Program-made: the position numbers and the translations under genes
In this document: in pieces, positions 11,264 to 23,000 of the stretch
Layout of the letters: every line of letters begins with the position of its first letter
How positions within the stretch are numbered: the stretch's first letter is position 1
Assembly (NCBI GenBank): GCA_021613375.1
Contig: CM038725.1
Span: 11,302,589-11,366,588, forward strand
Length of the DNA: 64,000 bases
DNA from: Megaleporinus macrocephalus
Taxonomy: Eukaryota > Chordata > Actinopteri > Characiformes > Anostomidae
Direction of reading: 5' to 3'
Notes under the pieces: model-generated
What the model was told of the DNA's origin: nothing
Seen by the model: the letters and a program-made list of their open reading frames with translations, nothing else
Database searches by the model: none

Positions 11264-13899
11264 AAATTCCGCGCCAGTAATCCAGTCGCGCTCTCCAAGT
11301 CTTGTCTTGAGAAAGTGGGCAAAATCCACACGGCCCGGTCGTGTCATTTGAGCCAGTCAACGGAACTCCTTCAATTATCAACTCGTCCAGCGTTGTCCTC
11401 GTAAATTAAGAAAAACAAAAACAGCCTAAAGCCCAAAAAAGTGGAGCTAAACACGCTTTTCTTCACAAAAAAATGAAAAAAAAAAAAGAAATCGAGATCA
11501 CTCGTAATTCCTCAGACAGCGGTTCCCTCTTATGCCATAAAACAACATCAGAGTTGGAGTTGAGGCTGAATCGTCTCTCACGCGCGGGCTCGCTCGCTCG
11601 CTCGCTCGCGCGCGCACGCACACGCGCTCACACACACACGCACGCGCAGGCCTTCATTAGCATTGCAGATTGGCCCTCAGTCTCACAGTCTCACAAAAGG
11701 CTCCTCGGGTGCCGTTAACCAGCGGTAGAGATCCCACAGCGGCGAGCTTATACGAAGAAGAAATCCCTTCCCAGTACTGAAATATCATAACAATAATCAT
11801 AATGATAATCATTCTCTTTTAAAGAACAGAAATAGCACCGTCTCGCTCCTGAGCGTTAAGCCCAGAGATCGCTGCAAAGCCGAGACGAGGAGGAGAGGAA
11901 GAGGAGGAAGAAGACGAGGAGAGAGATTCCGCCGCGCGCTACCTCTGCTGCTAGCAGTGTGTATGTGAGCGAGAGAGAGAAGGAGAGAGAGAGAGAGCGA
12001 GAGGGGAGGAAACAGAAACATGGGGGCCATCTCAGGGAGAGAGAGAGGGAGATGAGGAGGAGGAGGAGGAGAAGAAGAAGAAGAAGAAGGTGTGGGGAGG
12101 GTGGTGTCTGCGACCAAAAACGTGAGGAGGTCAAAGGTCTCGGACCGCTGGGGAGCGTTCAAGGTAATAATGATGTCGACGGAAACGAAGACGAGGCTCG
12201 AGCTGCTGCCGCTTTTTTTTTTTCCCGCCATCGCCACGCGCGCGCCAAACGCTGTGGAGGCATGCTATTGGTCGCGGTGTGGAGAGAAATAAATGACGGT
12301 TAGCCGATTAGCCGACACTGATGAGAGAAACAGGTCACCAAGAACGTCGCTCCTTGGCGATTTTGTGTGTGTGTGTTTCTTTATAAGGTCTAAAGACACT
12401 TCTGAGGAAAATGGAGGTGCGCCGAGGTCTGCTAGCACGATTTCTGAGGGGGGGGTGTTAGTGCTGGAGATGTGGTCGCGTGTAGCTATACCTGAGCCAG
12501 GCCTGCTCGTGTCGTGATGCACTGTGGGTGAGGGTGTTTGTGTGCCGTGGTGGTTTAAGGGTGGGCTGTAAAACGTCAGATTGTTCGAATTAAGTCCTTT
12601 TTTACACACTCTCCCATTAGCATCAGGCTGCTGTTGGGGTAGCAAGCTAACAGTAAGCACCCTGTTCTAAACAGCATCACAGTTTAGCTGATAATCCTCC
12701 ATATTTCCTCAGTCTGTGAAAAAAAATAGGATATATAGGCTATAAGTGTGTACGAACTGCTAAACGTGTGAACGCAATAAAAGCCTCTTTCATCTCACGT
12801 GTCCTCGGTTCATTTTCCTGTCACAGTTAATCTGAAATTACCTGAACGCCGTCTGTGACTGGAGGCCTCAACCGAACCCAGCGCTATCGTAGCAAGAGGG
12901 GCTTTTATTTTTAAGTTGTTTGTGCCATTATCCTCAACTCAAACATATCCCCTGAAGCATTAAGCTCAATTAATCGCGCAGTGTCCACGCAGCCCCGTGT
13001 CAGAGCTGAAGTAGGCTAACATAACTGCCATCAATTTCCCACTCTCGACCCTGTAAAGATAGCCTATCATTTCAGAGCCCTAATTTTGCTCGCCCACCAC
13101 TCAGTTTTTTTTTTCTGCAGGGAAAAAGCCAAAATAGATTTAATTAGTTAGTTGGTGTGATGGATCTGTGACTGAATTGGCTCATGAGAGCGATATAAAA
13201 GGAAAGGCGGCCTCCATCACACTTACAGTAGGCTGAACCCTGAGGCCCTGCGGCTCAGTCACATTCAGGCTTGATAGAAGCCTCAATCAAGCAGAGCTCG
13301 CCAATAGTTCGTGAGTTCAGTTTCAGTAAAGCATACATTTTTTTTATGTATGCAAACGAAAGGTGGCTCACTAACCACATGTAGCCTACAGCTCATGTTA
13401 GCGTTTTTAGTGTCGTGATATGCACACGGCTTTCTGAGTTGCATAGTAACTGAGCTGTGTTGGCTCTTAAATGAGTTTGCAGGCTGGAAAGCTGAGCAGC
13501 ATATATGATCCACCTTGGAAGAAGCACGGGTTACACCCCAATGCAGCAGGGCAATGACACAAATACCGTGCACAGTGTTGTGTAACTGAGCCAGCAGGCC
13601 TGTTTAGAGGAAACTGATGGCCAGGCTGGTCAGGATATGGACATGAGGTTGACCCTCATCGCGGAAGGATGCAATCTTAGTAGTGAGCTAAACTAGAAAC
13701 ACTGCCAAATAACCTAACTTCATAGTGGTTCCAATCATAGTGACAGCTCTTTTGCAGAAGAGAATGAGTGTAATGTTGAGGTCGTTTCTCACCACTAATA
13801 GGTGATGTTGCCCTCACATCAACACCAGACGCTCCAGAACTCACCTGCTCAGCTATCACATATAGGCAGTAACGTTACCACAGGCACTCCAGAGGTGAG
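11264..13899. other. Upstream flank of mir-9: CpG-rich patch and simple repeats
   Basis: 11570-12270 is rich in CpG and low-complexity motifs: CGCT repeats with CACGCG near 11580-11650, then a purine-rich GA/GAG/GAA stretch (about 11965-12090). On the minus strand this would be the promoter-side DNA or 5' exon region of a mir-9 primary transcript. 12300-13900 holds no recognisable feature. ORFs over the GA tract encode only R/E or S/L repeats. Confidence 0.4.
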
Positions 13900-14377
13900 C
13901 TCTGCGCACACAAGCACGAAAAGTGAAACCGACAAGTCTTTTGACTAAAACCGGCTGAAACCTGACGGCCTCACCGGGGAGGAACAAACCGGCAAACGGA
14001 GGCAGGAGCGTCTTCACGTGTACTCACGTATTTCTATCCCCCCTCCAGACAGGTTTCACGCCGGCGTCGGTGATTAAAACGCAGCGACCGGCGTCCCACA
14101 GCGCGCGCGTGATTTCCGTTCATTCCATTTAAACTTTGCCGCTGCAGCTTAGCTCAGCTCCGGTCCGGGCTGCGCGCGCGGAGAGGCGCAGAGTCCAGGC
14201 GCGCGAGGCGAGCGAAGAGGAGAGAGCGAATAAGCGAGAGAATGAGAGAGAGAGTGAGGGAGAGAGAGAGAGAGAGAGAGGGAGAGGAGGGGTCGAGAAG
14301 TTTCCCATAACCTATTTGTCTACAGCGCCGAATGGAAAAAGTGCACTGTGGCGCGGAGAGGGTCGGCGTGATTTTTT

Positions 14378-14379
<2 letters not shown>
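13900..14379. promoter_or_regulatory. CpG-rich island, candidate promoter
   Basis: Dense CpG in an otherwise CpG-poor setting, with GGCGTCGG, CGCGCGCG and GCGCGCGAGGCG words near 14060-14215, ending in a GA repeat (14234-14284). Could drive the mir-9 host transcript on the minus strand. No TATA or initiator could be fixed. Confidence 0.35.
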
Positions 14380-14421
<42 letters not shown>

Positions 14422-14444
14422 GGGGGGGGGGGTCTCTCTCTCTC

Positions 14445-14475
<31 letters not shown>
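14380..14475. repeat. G41-T-G11 homopolymer followed by (CT)n
   Basis: There are 41 consecutive G (14380-14420), one T, 11 more G (to 14432), then about 21 CT units broken once by CG. With the upstream GA repeat (14234-14284) it can form quadruplex, triplex or hairpin structures. Length may be inaccurate, because sequencers handle such runs poorly. Confidence 0.95.
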
Positions 14476-15179
14476 TTGAGAGAAAGGACGTGCTCTGAAA
14501 TTCAAACAAGTTGGCCAGTTCTTTTGTTGGCCTTGAACTGAGGAGCCATTGTTGGTGTATTGGCGTGGCCGAGCCCCCCGGTTCCCACACCGGGTTACGG
14601 GCTGACTGACTGCGGTAATGAATTTGCTCCGAGCTTTTCTCCCCAATACGATGTGACTGACGGAACGCATTTGCCGTCTTTAACACGGAGAGGACATTAT
14701 TAGCACAGAAGGAAAGAAAGACCTGGGATCAAGACAACGGCTCCTGTTCTTAAGGCGTACACAAGTAGGGGGGGGGACACAAAAACAAAGTTTCACCAGA
14801 ATAAAACTACTCACTGAAAGAGGGTCTTATTTTCATAACATCATTAAAAATTATTTCAGGTATACACACACACACACAAACACACACACATACACGAGGC
14901 CTTTTTTCTAGTAAGTGTTATTTACTTTACCATTGGTATTGCGGTGTGCTGCACAATATAGCACCTATTTATTTATTTATTTTTATTTATTTACCCAATA
15001 TTTCCATGTCCTATTCTATGTCCTATTTTTTGTTTTTTTGTTCCCCCCACCGCCCACCCCCCAAAAAAAGAGGAAGAGGAAGAAGAAGAAAAAAGAAAGA
15101 ACACCAGTACTACAGTGATAAAGTTTGTTAGGCTAATGACGTCGCAGACCGTCTGCATCCGCAATTCTCCCCCTTGTTT
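14476..15179. other. Non-coding DNA with CA, TTTA and purine repeats
   Basis: CA repeat at about 14862-14890, TTTA repeat near 14967-14990, and an A/G-rich run at about 15062-15103. ORFs here are repeat-driven. No gene seen. Confidence 0.6.
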
Positions 15180-15605
15180 TAATCCCTCCGTGATTGCGCT
15201 GAAGCAGGTTCCCCCGTTCACACTCAGCGGCGCGAGGTCACGTCCAGTGACGTAGGCGGGCAGATCCGCCGCGCGCAGCCATATTTAAATACATCAAGGC
15301 AAATTAGCGCATCAAATATGCAAATCCCGCTTTCCGGAGGAGTCTCTCGCTCCCTTCTCTCCCCTCGCGCGCGCCCCGGCCCGTGCGACGTCCCCGCGAG
15401 GAGCGTAACTCGGCGCGTTTGGAGCCTCGCGGATGTCCGTAGCGATCAGCGCTGAGGAAGAGGAGGAGGAAGAAGAAGAAGAAGAGAGAGAGAGAAAGAA
15501 AGAGGAGGAAAGCGGCCGGGCTGCGTAATGAGGCGCCGCTCGGCCACTCTCGCTAGTTTTAATACTGATGCATATGTAAAAGGTAGATTTGCATCTCTTT
15601 TGCAT
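15180..15605 (-). promoter_or_regulatory. CpG-rich candidate promoter with POU octamers, possibly of the mir-9 host
   Basis: Contains CpG-dense DNA (15225-15450), two half-CRE TGACGT words (about 15137 and 15249), an AT-rich TATA-like box (CATATTTAAATA near 15280), a perfect octamer ATGCAAAT at 15318-15325, and another (ATTTGCAT) at 15587-15594 with a TTTGCAT copy just after. Octamers bind POU factors such as Brn2 and Oct4, which fits a neural or progenitor gene. It lies about 4 kb upstream of mir-9. Strand and target are inferred from mir-9 only. Confidence 0.35.
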
Positions 15606-15643
15606 TCACATTGCCTGCGTTTCTGGGTGTATTTCTGTTATTA

Positions 15644-15674
<31 letters not shown>

Positions 15675-16357
15675 TTTATGCAGAAGCCATAGGCGAGCGG
15701 CATGGGTAGCTTCGCTCTCTTTATTTTACGTTCATAGTAAAATGCATTGATTTTTTTGTATATTCCTCTATATTTCAAAGGTCTACACACACATATGTAT
15801 ATATATATATATATGGGAAGGCTAAATCTTAAACACGCTCACGCAACGTCTCCGCTCTGAGTTACAGTAATTATTCAAATACAGCGTCTGCGAACAAAGC
15901 CGGCTAGTCAAACAATAGAACAGCGCTCATCATTTTCAGCCGGAGCTGAAGAGTTTCCCAAGGTATAACCTTTTGCGCATACGTTTGCATGAATGTGGGA
16001 AAACGTGCAAACGTGTAATAAGAACGAGCCTATAAATAAGGAGATATGGGAGAGAATAACATAACCAGACAGTCTGCGCGCCCCACTTGTGCTGAGCTTC
16101 TACTGTAACTACATAAGTGACATGCCATTAACAAACGCAGCGTCTTGTAGCCCAACTAAGCGAGACGCTTTTCTCAGTTTAAACATCAGCTGCGCTTCAT
16201 TCAGATCAGTAAGAATCCAGGCTCGTCTAAAGTAGCCACCACATCTCGCCCTTAACTTGCACAGGCATCACTGAGTGTTCGACTTACCCTCACAGTTCAT
16301 GTCTGTTTGCTTTCTCATCCGCACATTTCCACAACTTTTTTTGTGCAGTCATGGTCA

Positions 16358-16400
<43 letters not shown>

Positions 16401-18777
16401 TTTAGTCCCTCCCTTAAAAGTGCTCTCCTCTTCTCACTTCTTCATGTCTTCTTCTTTTTCTTCTTCATCCTGTGCGGAGCTTTTTTTTTCCTCCACTCAC
16501 AGCACGCTTGTGGCTCCATCCGTCCTGTTTCCCTGCGCTGCTGCTTGCCCTTAAACGCGCAGCTCTGTGTCCGTGGTGCAGACTGAATTTGCCCCTGTGC
16601 GCTCCTTCTGCCTCCCCCCCCCTCCCTCCACTCCAGCCCTGAGCAGCAGGACACCGCCACCATTACCATAGTCATGCATATTCACAACGCAATTAGAATA
16701 GGGAGGCCAACTTTTCATAGTATTCAATAATAAACAATAATAACCAAGAAGGCGTAGACTGTATGTATATGTTTCCATGATTTCCCGATTTTCCAACCTT
16801 TATTTTTGCACACTGTACTGTGTTTTTTCTCCAGTTGGAATTGGTTCTTATTTCTCCACAATTGTCCACTATTGTGACCAACAACTGCTGCTTTTTTTCG
16901 TTCAACCAAATGGAAGAAGAGATGCAGAACTGTAGTGAGTTTCAATGCATCTATACTGCAATCAGAGCTGCCACCTCATCTAATCTAATCAAATTCAGAC
17001 CAATTAGAAATAGTTCTGTTGTCATTTTGAAGTCGCCTTGTGTTGTACGTGTGTTGTGTAAGTGACCCTACGTTGTTGGCTCCCAGTGAGCTGATCCTTA
17101 ATTAATTTTTAATTGAAACTGATTTATTGGTCCAAGAAATTTGGGTTCTGGAATTGTAGACTTTCTACAATCAGCCTTAAAACGTACCCGCTCTTTTCTT
17201 TTAATTCAGAGTAATAATAAAATCTACTTCTTGTCGTTTAGGAGCTTTGAAACGCTTCTCTAACGTTGGAGTAAACACCTCTGGTTTTCTTCAGGATTTC
17301 TTATAATTTCGTTAAAGAAGCGTGTGTCTGATTAAAACATGCGAGTGAAGCTCCAAAGAGATCAATCAGAAGGAACCTGTTGGGATGATTAAGCTGGTTC
17401 CAACATGGACACTATAGAATCGTGCACTGCTTGGCATTGTGAACGTGTGAGTGCGTGTGCGTGTGCGTGTGGGCGCGCTCTTGTGCGTATGTATGTACAT
17501 GCATGATTTCATCATCCCGTCGTCTCCGCTTCACGCTGGCTTATTAATCCACAACCACATTTTATTTTTATCCACCTCGTATGACTTTAGAGTTTTATAG
17601 TTTGGGTTACGTGTCGAATAGATATAGATGTAGATATTTTAACTGAACATTTGCTTTAAAGGAAGCACCGGTAGCAGTTCTTAACGCTGGTGTGTATCAT
17701 ATATAATATATAGAATTATGGAATCTATATTTATTAAACGTTACGCGTTGATTGCAAGTTGGCAGCTTTTTTTTAATTCAATGATATTTATTTTCTTTTT
17801 ATTGCTGCCTGGCTTATGTGTGACGCCCGTTATTGTGTGAATGGGTGGCGCGGAAACGGCTGAGAAATAATCGATTATTCGTCCAATTACGAGCAACATA
17901 TTATATGCAAAAGCGCCATCATATTAACACATAAGTAATCGGCAGTTAAGGCTGTTTGCCGTTTGATTTATTTCAGTTTTATTGAAAATGAAATCTGGGT
18001 CACTGGAAGGCGCTTGTGTGAATCGTGGCGCCCTCTCGCGGACACTCCGCGCACAAGTCGACTCAAAAAAAAAAAAGAAAAAGGAGAAAACAGACATTTG
18101 ATGATGGAAAATATGGAATAATAATTTACAGCAATTGTAGCACTTGAGTTTTAAAGAGGTTCTAAGTGTAAATGAATGATGGAAATGAAAATATTTTATT
18201 CGACTCGATCCGACGTAAAAAAAAAAAGAATGAATGAATAAAAGAAGGAAAGAAAGAAAGAAAGAAAAAATATGTATATTGAGCGAACTCCAAGATCCGT
18301 TTACATCCATATAAGATATTATAGGGTTAGTGTTTCCAGGTGCTGCCATGTGAAGTTAATCGTGTTTCTCGTACGGAGTGTGAAGGTTCTTTTAACAGGC
18401 TTGTTTTGAAGTGAGGAACCATCCTGCGGTTCTAACACCAAACGGCGAATCATTCGTAGCACTGAAGCAATATTCGTTTATGTAAAATAGTTCTTAATCT
18501 CTTCAGCTGATGGGTAGGAAACATCTGGACACCAAGCCAAGCCGCCCCTCGTTTTTATTTAACATTTCGCTTTTATTTATTTATGTGTTTGTTCATTTAT
18601 ATAATCAATACAGAACGGGCTTTAAAATGATGAGCGATATATTTATTTTTTAGATGTACAGCCTATATGACTCACGCGTACTTCATTAAACAGATCTTTA
18701 TTAAACAAGAACTGACTTTAAACTCAAAGTACACATCAGTTAAGTAAGCAGACAAAAAGAACATGTAATAGGAAAAC

Positions 18778-18780
<3 letters not shown>
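15606..18780. other. Non-coding DNA upstream of mir-9
   Basis: Holds TTA/TTTA repeats (15637-15678), a CT repeat (about 16361-16394), and GAAA units (about 18245-18268). Some stretches, such as 15840-16260, are CpG-containing and repeat-free and could be exon or CNE of the mir-9 host. No protein-coding exon recognised. Confidence 0.4.

Positions 18781-18829
<49 letters not shown>
18781..18829. repeat. (AAT)16 microsatellite
   Basis: Uninterrupted TAA/AAT units over 49 bp. Confidence 0.95.
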
Positions 18830-18830
<1 letters not shown>

Positions 18831-19719
18831 TAATGGGTATTATGGTTCTCCTCATTGTGGTTCTTCACATTACAGTACGCGCCCCATGTTCTCCACACGT
18901 TATATATACAGTCTCACACCAACTGACCTGCACGTTCATGCAAGCTCCATAATACAAACGCGTTTTATATACACAAGACAAAAAAAGTTAGTACTACTGT
19001 TTAGCTTACGATAAAAAGAAACACGATAAAAGAAATATCTGGTAATATCTGAGAGTTGGTCTGAGAAAGTGCTACAGCACCGTTTGTGCTTGTTTGGGCA
19101 ACGATCTGGTTCAAAAGCGCTTGATAATTAAAATGTACTCGCGAGGTAAACGATTTAGACTCGCTGAAGAGCCTGTGAGAGGGTCTGTAGACTCCGGACT
19201 GCCTGAAGACCGTTCACTGTTCATTTAGGCCGATTGATCAACCTCGGTCTCGAACAGAGAGCAGCCCGCGCACCTCCATGTGTTCTGTGTGGTGCAGGTT
19301 TGTACGGTTGAGGGTTTCACTGTGTCCTCTGGTCTGATTTGTACTGTCTGATGTTTGTGGTTGATATTAAAGTGATCAGTGAACGTGCTGCGTTCTTCTT
19401 CAGTCGTGTTAATGAATGTGAGCGCTGCTTTTAGCGCCACATCACTCTCTTTCTTTCTCTCCTTTTCTTTCCTTTCTCTGGTGACTTTTTTTTCTGTGGT
19501 TCGTTCCTTCATTCCTTTCTTCCTTCTTCATTTTTCTTTTTCAAATTATGCGTCATTGTTTCTTTTTTCTTCTTCATTTTTTTCTTTCACAAATAATGCG
19601 TCTTATTGTCTTTCTTTTCTTTATATATATTTTTTCCCAATAAAGCGTCTTTCTTTTTCTTTCTTTCTGTTTCTATTCTTTTTCCTTTCACAGGTAATTC
19701 GGTATTTATTGTCTTTTTT
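18830..19719. other. Non-coding DNA, nothing recognised
   Basis: No coding or structural signal stands out. From about 19440 the plus strand becomes T/C-rich, leading into the CTTT repeat; ORFs there are repeat-driven (F/L/S-rich). Confidence 0.6.
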
Positions 19720-19759
<40 letters not shown>

Positions 19760-19760
19760 T
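19720..19760. repeat. (CTTT)10 microsatellite
   Basis: About ten perfect CTTT units within a larger pyrimidine-rich region. Confidence 0.95.
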
Positions 19761-22700
19761 CACACATTACACGTCTTTTATTTTTATTAAAGGGTCTCTC
19801 ACTCTTTTACAAATGACTGTTGGCTACCACTCAGCTGTTGAAATGACTGCAAATGAGTGTTGAATTGAATTGTAATTAAATGTGAGTGTTTAATGTAAAT
19901 GCAGCGCTCTGAGTGCTGAGCTAATAATCATTAATAAAAAATACAATAACCACAAACAGAAATTTGAATGCATTGAATCATGAATCATTAAATGTATATA
20001 TTTTCTAGACGTTTTTGGCACTCGTGTCTATTTGGTGTAATGTTAAATTTGTACGCGTAGTGTAAAAAACCTATATACCTACACATAACCTGTATATGCG
20101 TATCAGTCCCTTTCTTTATACCCTCCATCTTTTTTCCTTAACTTTTATAAACCATCACTTCGGTTATGGATAATGAGAGCAGATCAGCCAAGAAAGAAAA
20201 CTGTTTAGTCTGTTTAGTCACTCTGTAGAACAGTTGGGTGAAAAAGATGAGCATTTATATTTAATTTATATTATTAATATCAGTAATATTTGTTTTCCAG
20301 GGAGTCTGCTCTTTCTGTTACGCAGCCTCAGTTTTTTATAAAATTACAACACAGAATTCTGTTTTTTGGCTTTACTTTGGTAAACGTTGGGAAGAGTTTT
20401 CGGCAACCAAAAACTCTACATCAATCTGATCTCTTTCAAAAGCATTGTAAACTGACTGCTTACGTGTTGCTTACTGTTTGATGAGTACCGTCTTAGATTC
20501 ACACTGCCCCCACGTGGCCAACACTGAAACAGCCCACCGAGTCAAGGTAAGAAAAATGGAACATTGGCGCTATCTAGTGGTAGACTGTGTCTATTACATT
20601 ATCACCGGCACACCAATGTTGAAAAGTCACGTGGTTAAGGTTATGAGTATAAAGTTATGGAGATCTGCCTGCTTACAGAGTTTACCTGCTCCAGGTAATA
20701 AAGGCCTTTAGGGTCATTTGAATCTTAGACCCCAGTGTGTTGTATCTGATCTTTCCAGGATGGCAAGAGCTCCAGACCAGGATTGGGCATCCCTGGTTTA
20801 TGACATTGATTCATAATGAGATTTATTTGTTGAAGATGTTCTTACAGGTACGTCTTTTAGCTCTTCTGTAATGCATCAATTACAGACTGTGGACTATGAG
20901 GGTAACTTAATAGATGTTCTGCATTCTCAAAGAGTACAACCTGATTTTCTGTTAAAGGCAGTCATGCCAAATAAAGCACAACAGCTAGATTCCTTTAATT
21001 GAGTATTTTACATCAAAGAGCTAATTAAATTTAGCCAAATATCCTTTTCTGAATGTTATTTTATCATTGTAGTTCAAACTGTCAGCATTGATCTGTATAA
21101 ATAGCTTAAGCTCTAGTGTCTTAGTTTACTGATACGTCTACAGGATTTTTTTTGGATAAATATATTTAAGGTTTTTAGTAAAAAGGTTATATGTACCATA
21201 AATAAAGAGCAGTTTTTTATAAGGTCCACTGAGGCCGTGGATATGTAAGAATTATACAGAACTGGCTTAAAATATTACTGTCAAATGCATGTCTCAGCAC
21301 CTTAGAGACTAAGCCTATAGAAGTAAATGAGACTGTCTAAGTGATGAATTTCAAATCCTAATGTTCAGATTGTGATCTCATTTAAAAATTGCTCACTAAC
21401 CCTGGAGATCAGCCTTTCATATGGAGTTCCAAGCACAATATCCAGATAAGTGACTTCTTGATATTTCTAAGTAAAGTCCTTGATTGGATGGACCAGGTGT
21501 ATTGGCGTTGGGTAAAGGAGGAGGGGCATGGTACCTGTCTGTCAAAACTTTTAATCTCTTGCTTTCTATACACACTAACAGACCTTTATATACATCTAAC
21601 AGACCTTAAAAAAACCTACTTACTACAGTTGAATATGTTTGTCAGAAAGTTGTAAACCTGCACAGAACCAAGAAAATCAATCTTGTTTTAACCAAAAGAT
21701 GTTTTTTTTTTAAGCAAGCCTGTTTTATAAGCTTCGTAATCTATCTTTGGTGTAACTTTTGGGCAGTCTAGGTACTTTTCATGGCTTCATGTTCACCTGA
21801 TGAAGAGTAAGTTAGAAAAGAATGATATTTTGCTGCTGTCAGAACAAAATTTTGGGTCTTTATTTTTTCCCTTACCATTGGGTTTCAGTTTTTGGCATAA
21901 CTTATAATAATAATAATTTTAATAATCATAATTCAACCTTATAACGTGCCTTTCTCAAACCCGAAGTGCTACATATAAACATAAAAAAACACTCAATTCA
22001 AAAATTTATGTATAGAAATTTAATTAAAAATAAGAAAAAAAAATCAATTACACTTAAAAGTTAATCCAAACAGATGTGTCTTAAGTAACTTGAAAATCCC
22101 TTGCCTGTTGTCGTATGTAAATTTTATTATGAGTGGAATAAATGACATGGTCTGGTTCCTTTGCCTTACAATAAAGGAATTCAAATTATGGTTTTTTTTT
22201 CTTCTCCTGTAAAGTTACTATTTTGGAAATTTTCTGACAGCAGCAATTTATTGCAATATGGCTGTCAAAGGGGATCCTAGGCGAAGGTTGCATGGAGGGT
22301 TGGATGCAGTAGAGTCTCATCACAATCATTAATTTAATTTGGTAATTATTTGTAATTCATTGGCTGAGAACATCTCTGCAACCTGTCTGGTACCGAAACA
22401 AAGGGTTTCTTCATGGTTTTGTATGTCTAGAATATGAATTTAAAATGTAAACTTAAACAAAAGATGTGGACTGTCTCTAAATGTACTAACTGGCTTTGCC
22501 CATTCCTCAAATCTGAGGACTAATTCCTCTAATCTGAGGATCTATTATTCTCTGTTTTAAATCATTGGGTACGTACTATGACTCTAATATGAAGTTGCGT
22601 AGTTATCAGAGGGAGGAACTGAAACATACTGGGTGTAAATAATCCAGTGCACCACAGACCTCTACAGTCTAAACTCCTAGTTAAGGTCAAGTAGTGACAG

Positions 22701-22764
22701 AAAAGCTTCCTTTTTCAACATTTTTTAAAAAATTCATCATCGTACTACTGCATATATGGATTTT
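19761..22764. other. AT-rich intergenic DNA
   Basis: No coding exon recognised. Includes the repeat fragment at 20768 and, at about 21900-22030, an ACGTGCCTTTCTCAAACCCGAAG stretch resembling a common fish repeat of the form CGCCTTTCTCAAACCCAAGG. Confidence 0.5.
20768..20797. repeat. Fragment of a dispersed fish repeat (CCAGACCAGGATTGGGCA type)
   Basis: The words AGCTCCAGACCAGGATTGGG and CATCCCTGG match the widely dispersed teleost repeat whose usual form reads CTCCAGGACCAGGATTGG...CCCTGG. From memory it belongs to non-autonomous DNA elements (hAT-like), but I cannot confirm the family. Confidence 0.45.
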
Positions 22765-23000
22765 TTAAGATTTCCCCCGACCTTCTTGATTCAAAAATCT
22801 ACAGTAGGCATTTCTCCCTCCGGCCTGGCCTACCACCACCTTGCCCACACACGTGGCAGAGTGTGGGTGGGCCCGCAGTGGTCTGACGGCCGGTGGCGGA
22901 GCTCCGCACAGCCCCTGTGTGGTCCCTGACCACAGTGTTGGGTCGGAGCAGTGCAGCTGCACATTTCTGGATGATGTCCATAGAATCATCCATTTACGGC
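22765..23000 (-). other. Isolated G+C-rich island with a 64-codon ORF
   Basis: In AT-rich surroundings a 200-bp G+C-rich block carries a minus-strand ORF (22799-22993). It begins MDDSMDIIQKCAAALLRP just after an in-frame stop, and contains LCHVCGQGGG. The composition is exon-like and a donor-like AAG|GTGGTG lies in it. I recognise no family. It may be a retrocopied exon, a CNE, or a lncRNA exon. Confidence 0.25.

Noticed and set aside
14136..14686. Overlapping ORFs on both strands across the G41 tract
   Set aside because: They encode only glycine/proline and SL/ER repeats produced by homopolymer and GA/CT DNA.
16275..16586. 103-codon ORF with FFFFF and SLSLSL
   Set aside because: Repeat-driven; no conserved feature.
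19379..19816. 145-codon phenylalanine/leucine/serine-rich ORF that looks like a membrane protein
   Set aside because: Derived from a T/C-rich region and the CTTT microsatellite; the hydrophobicity is an artefact.
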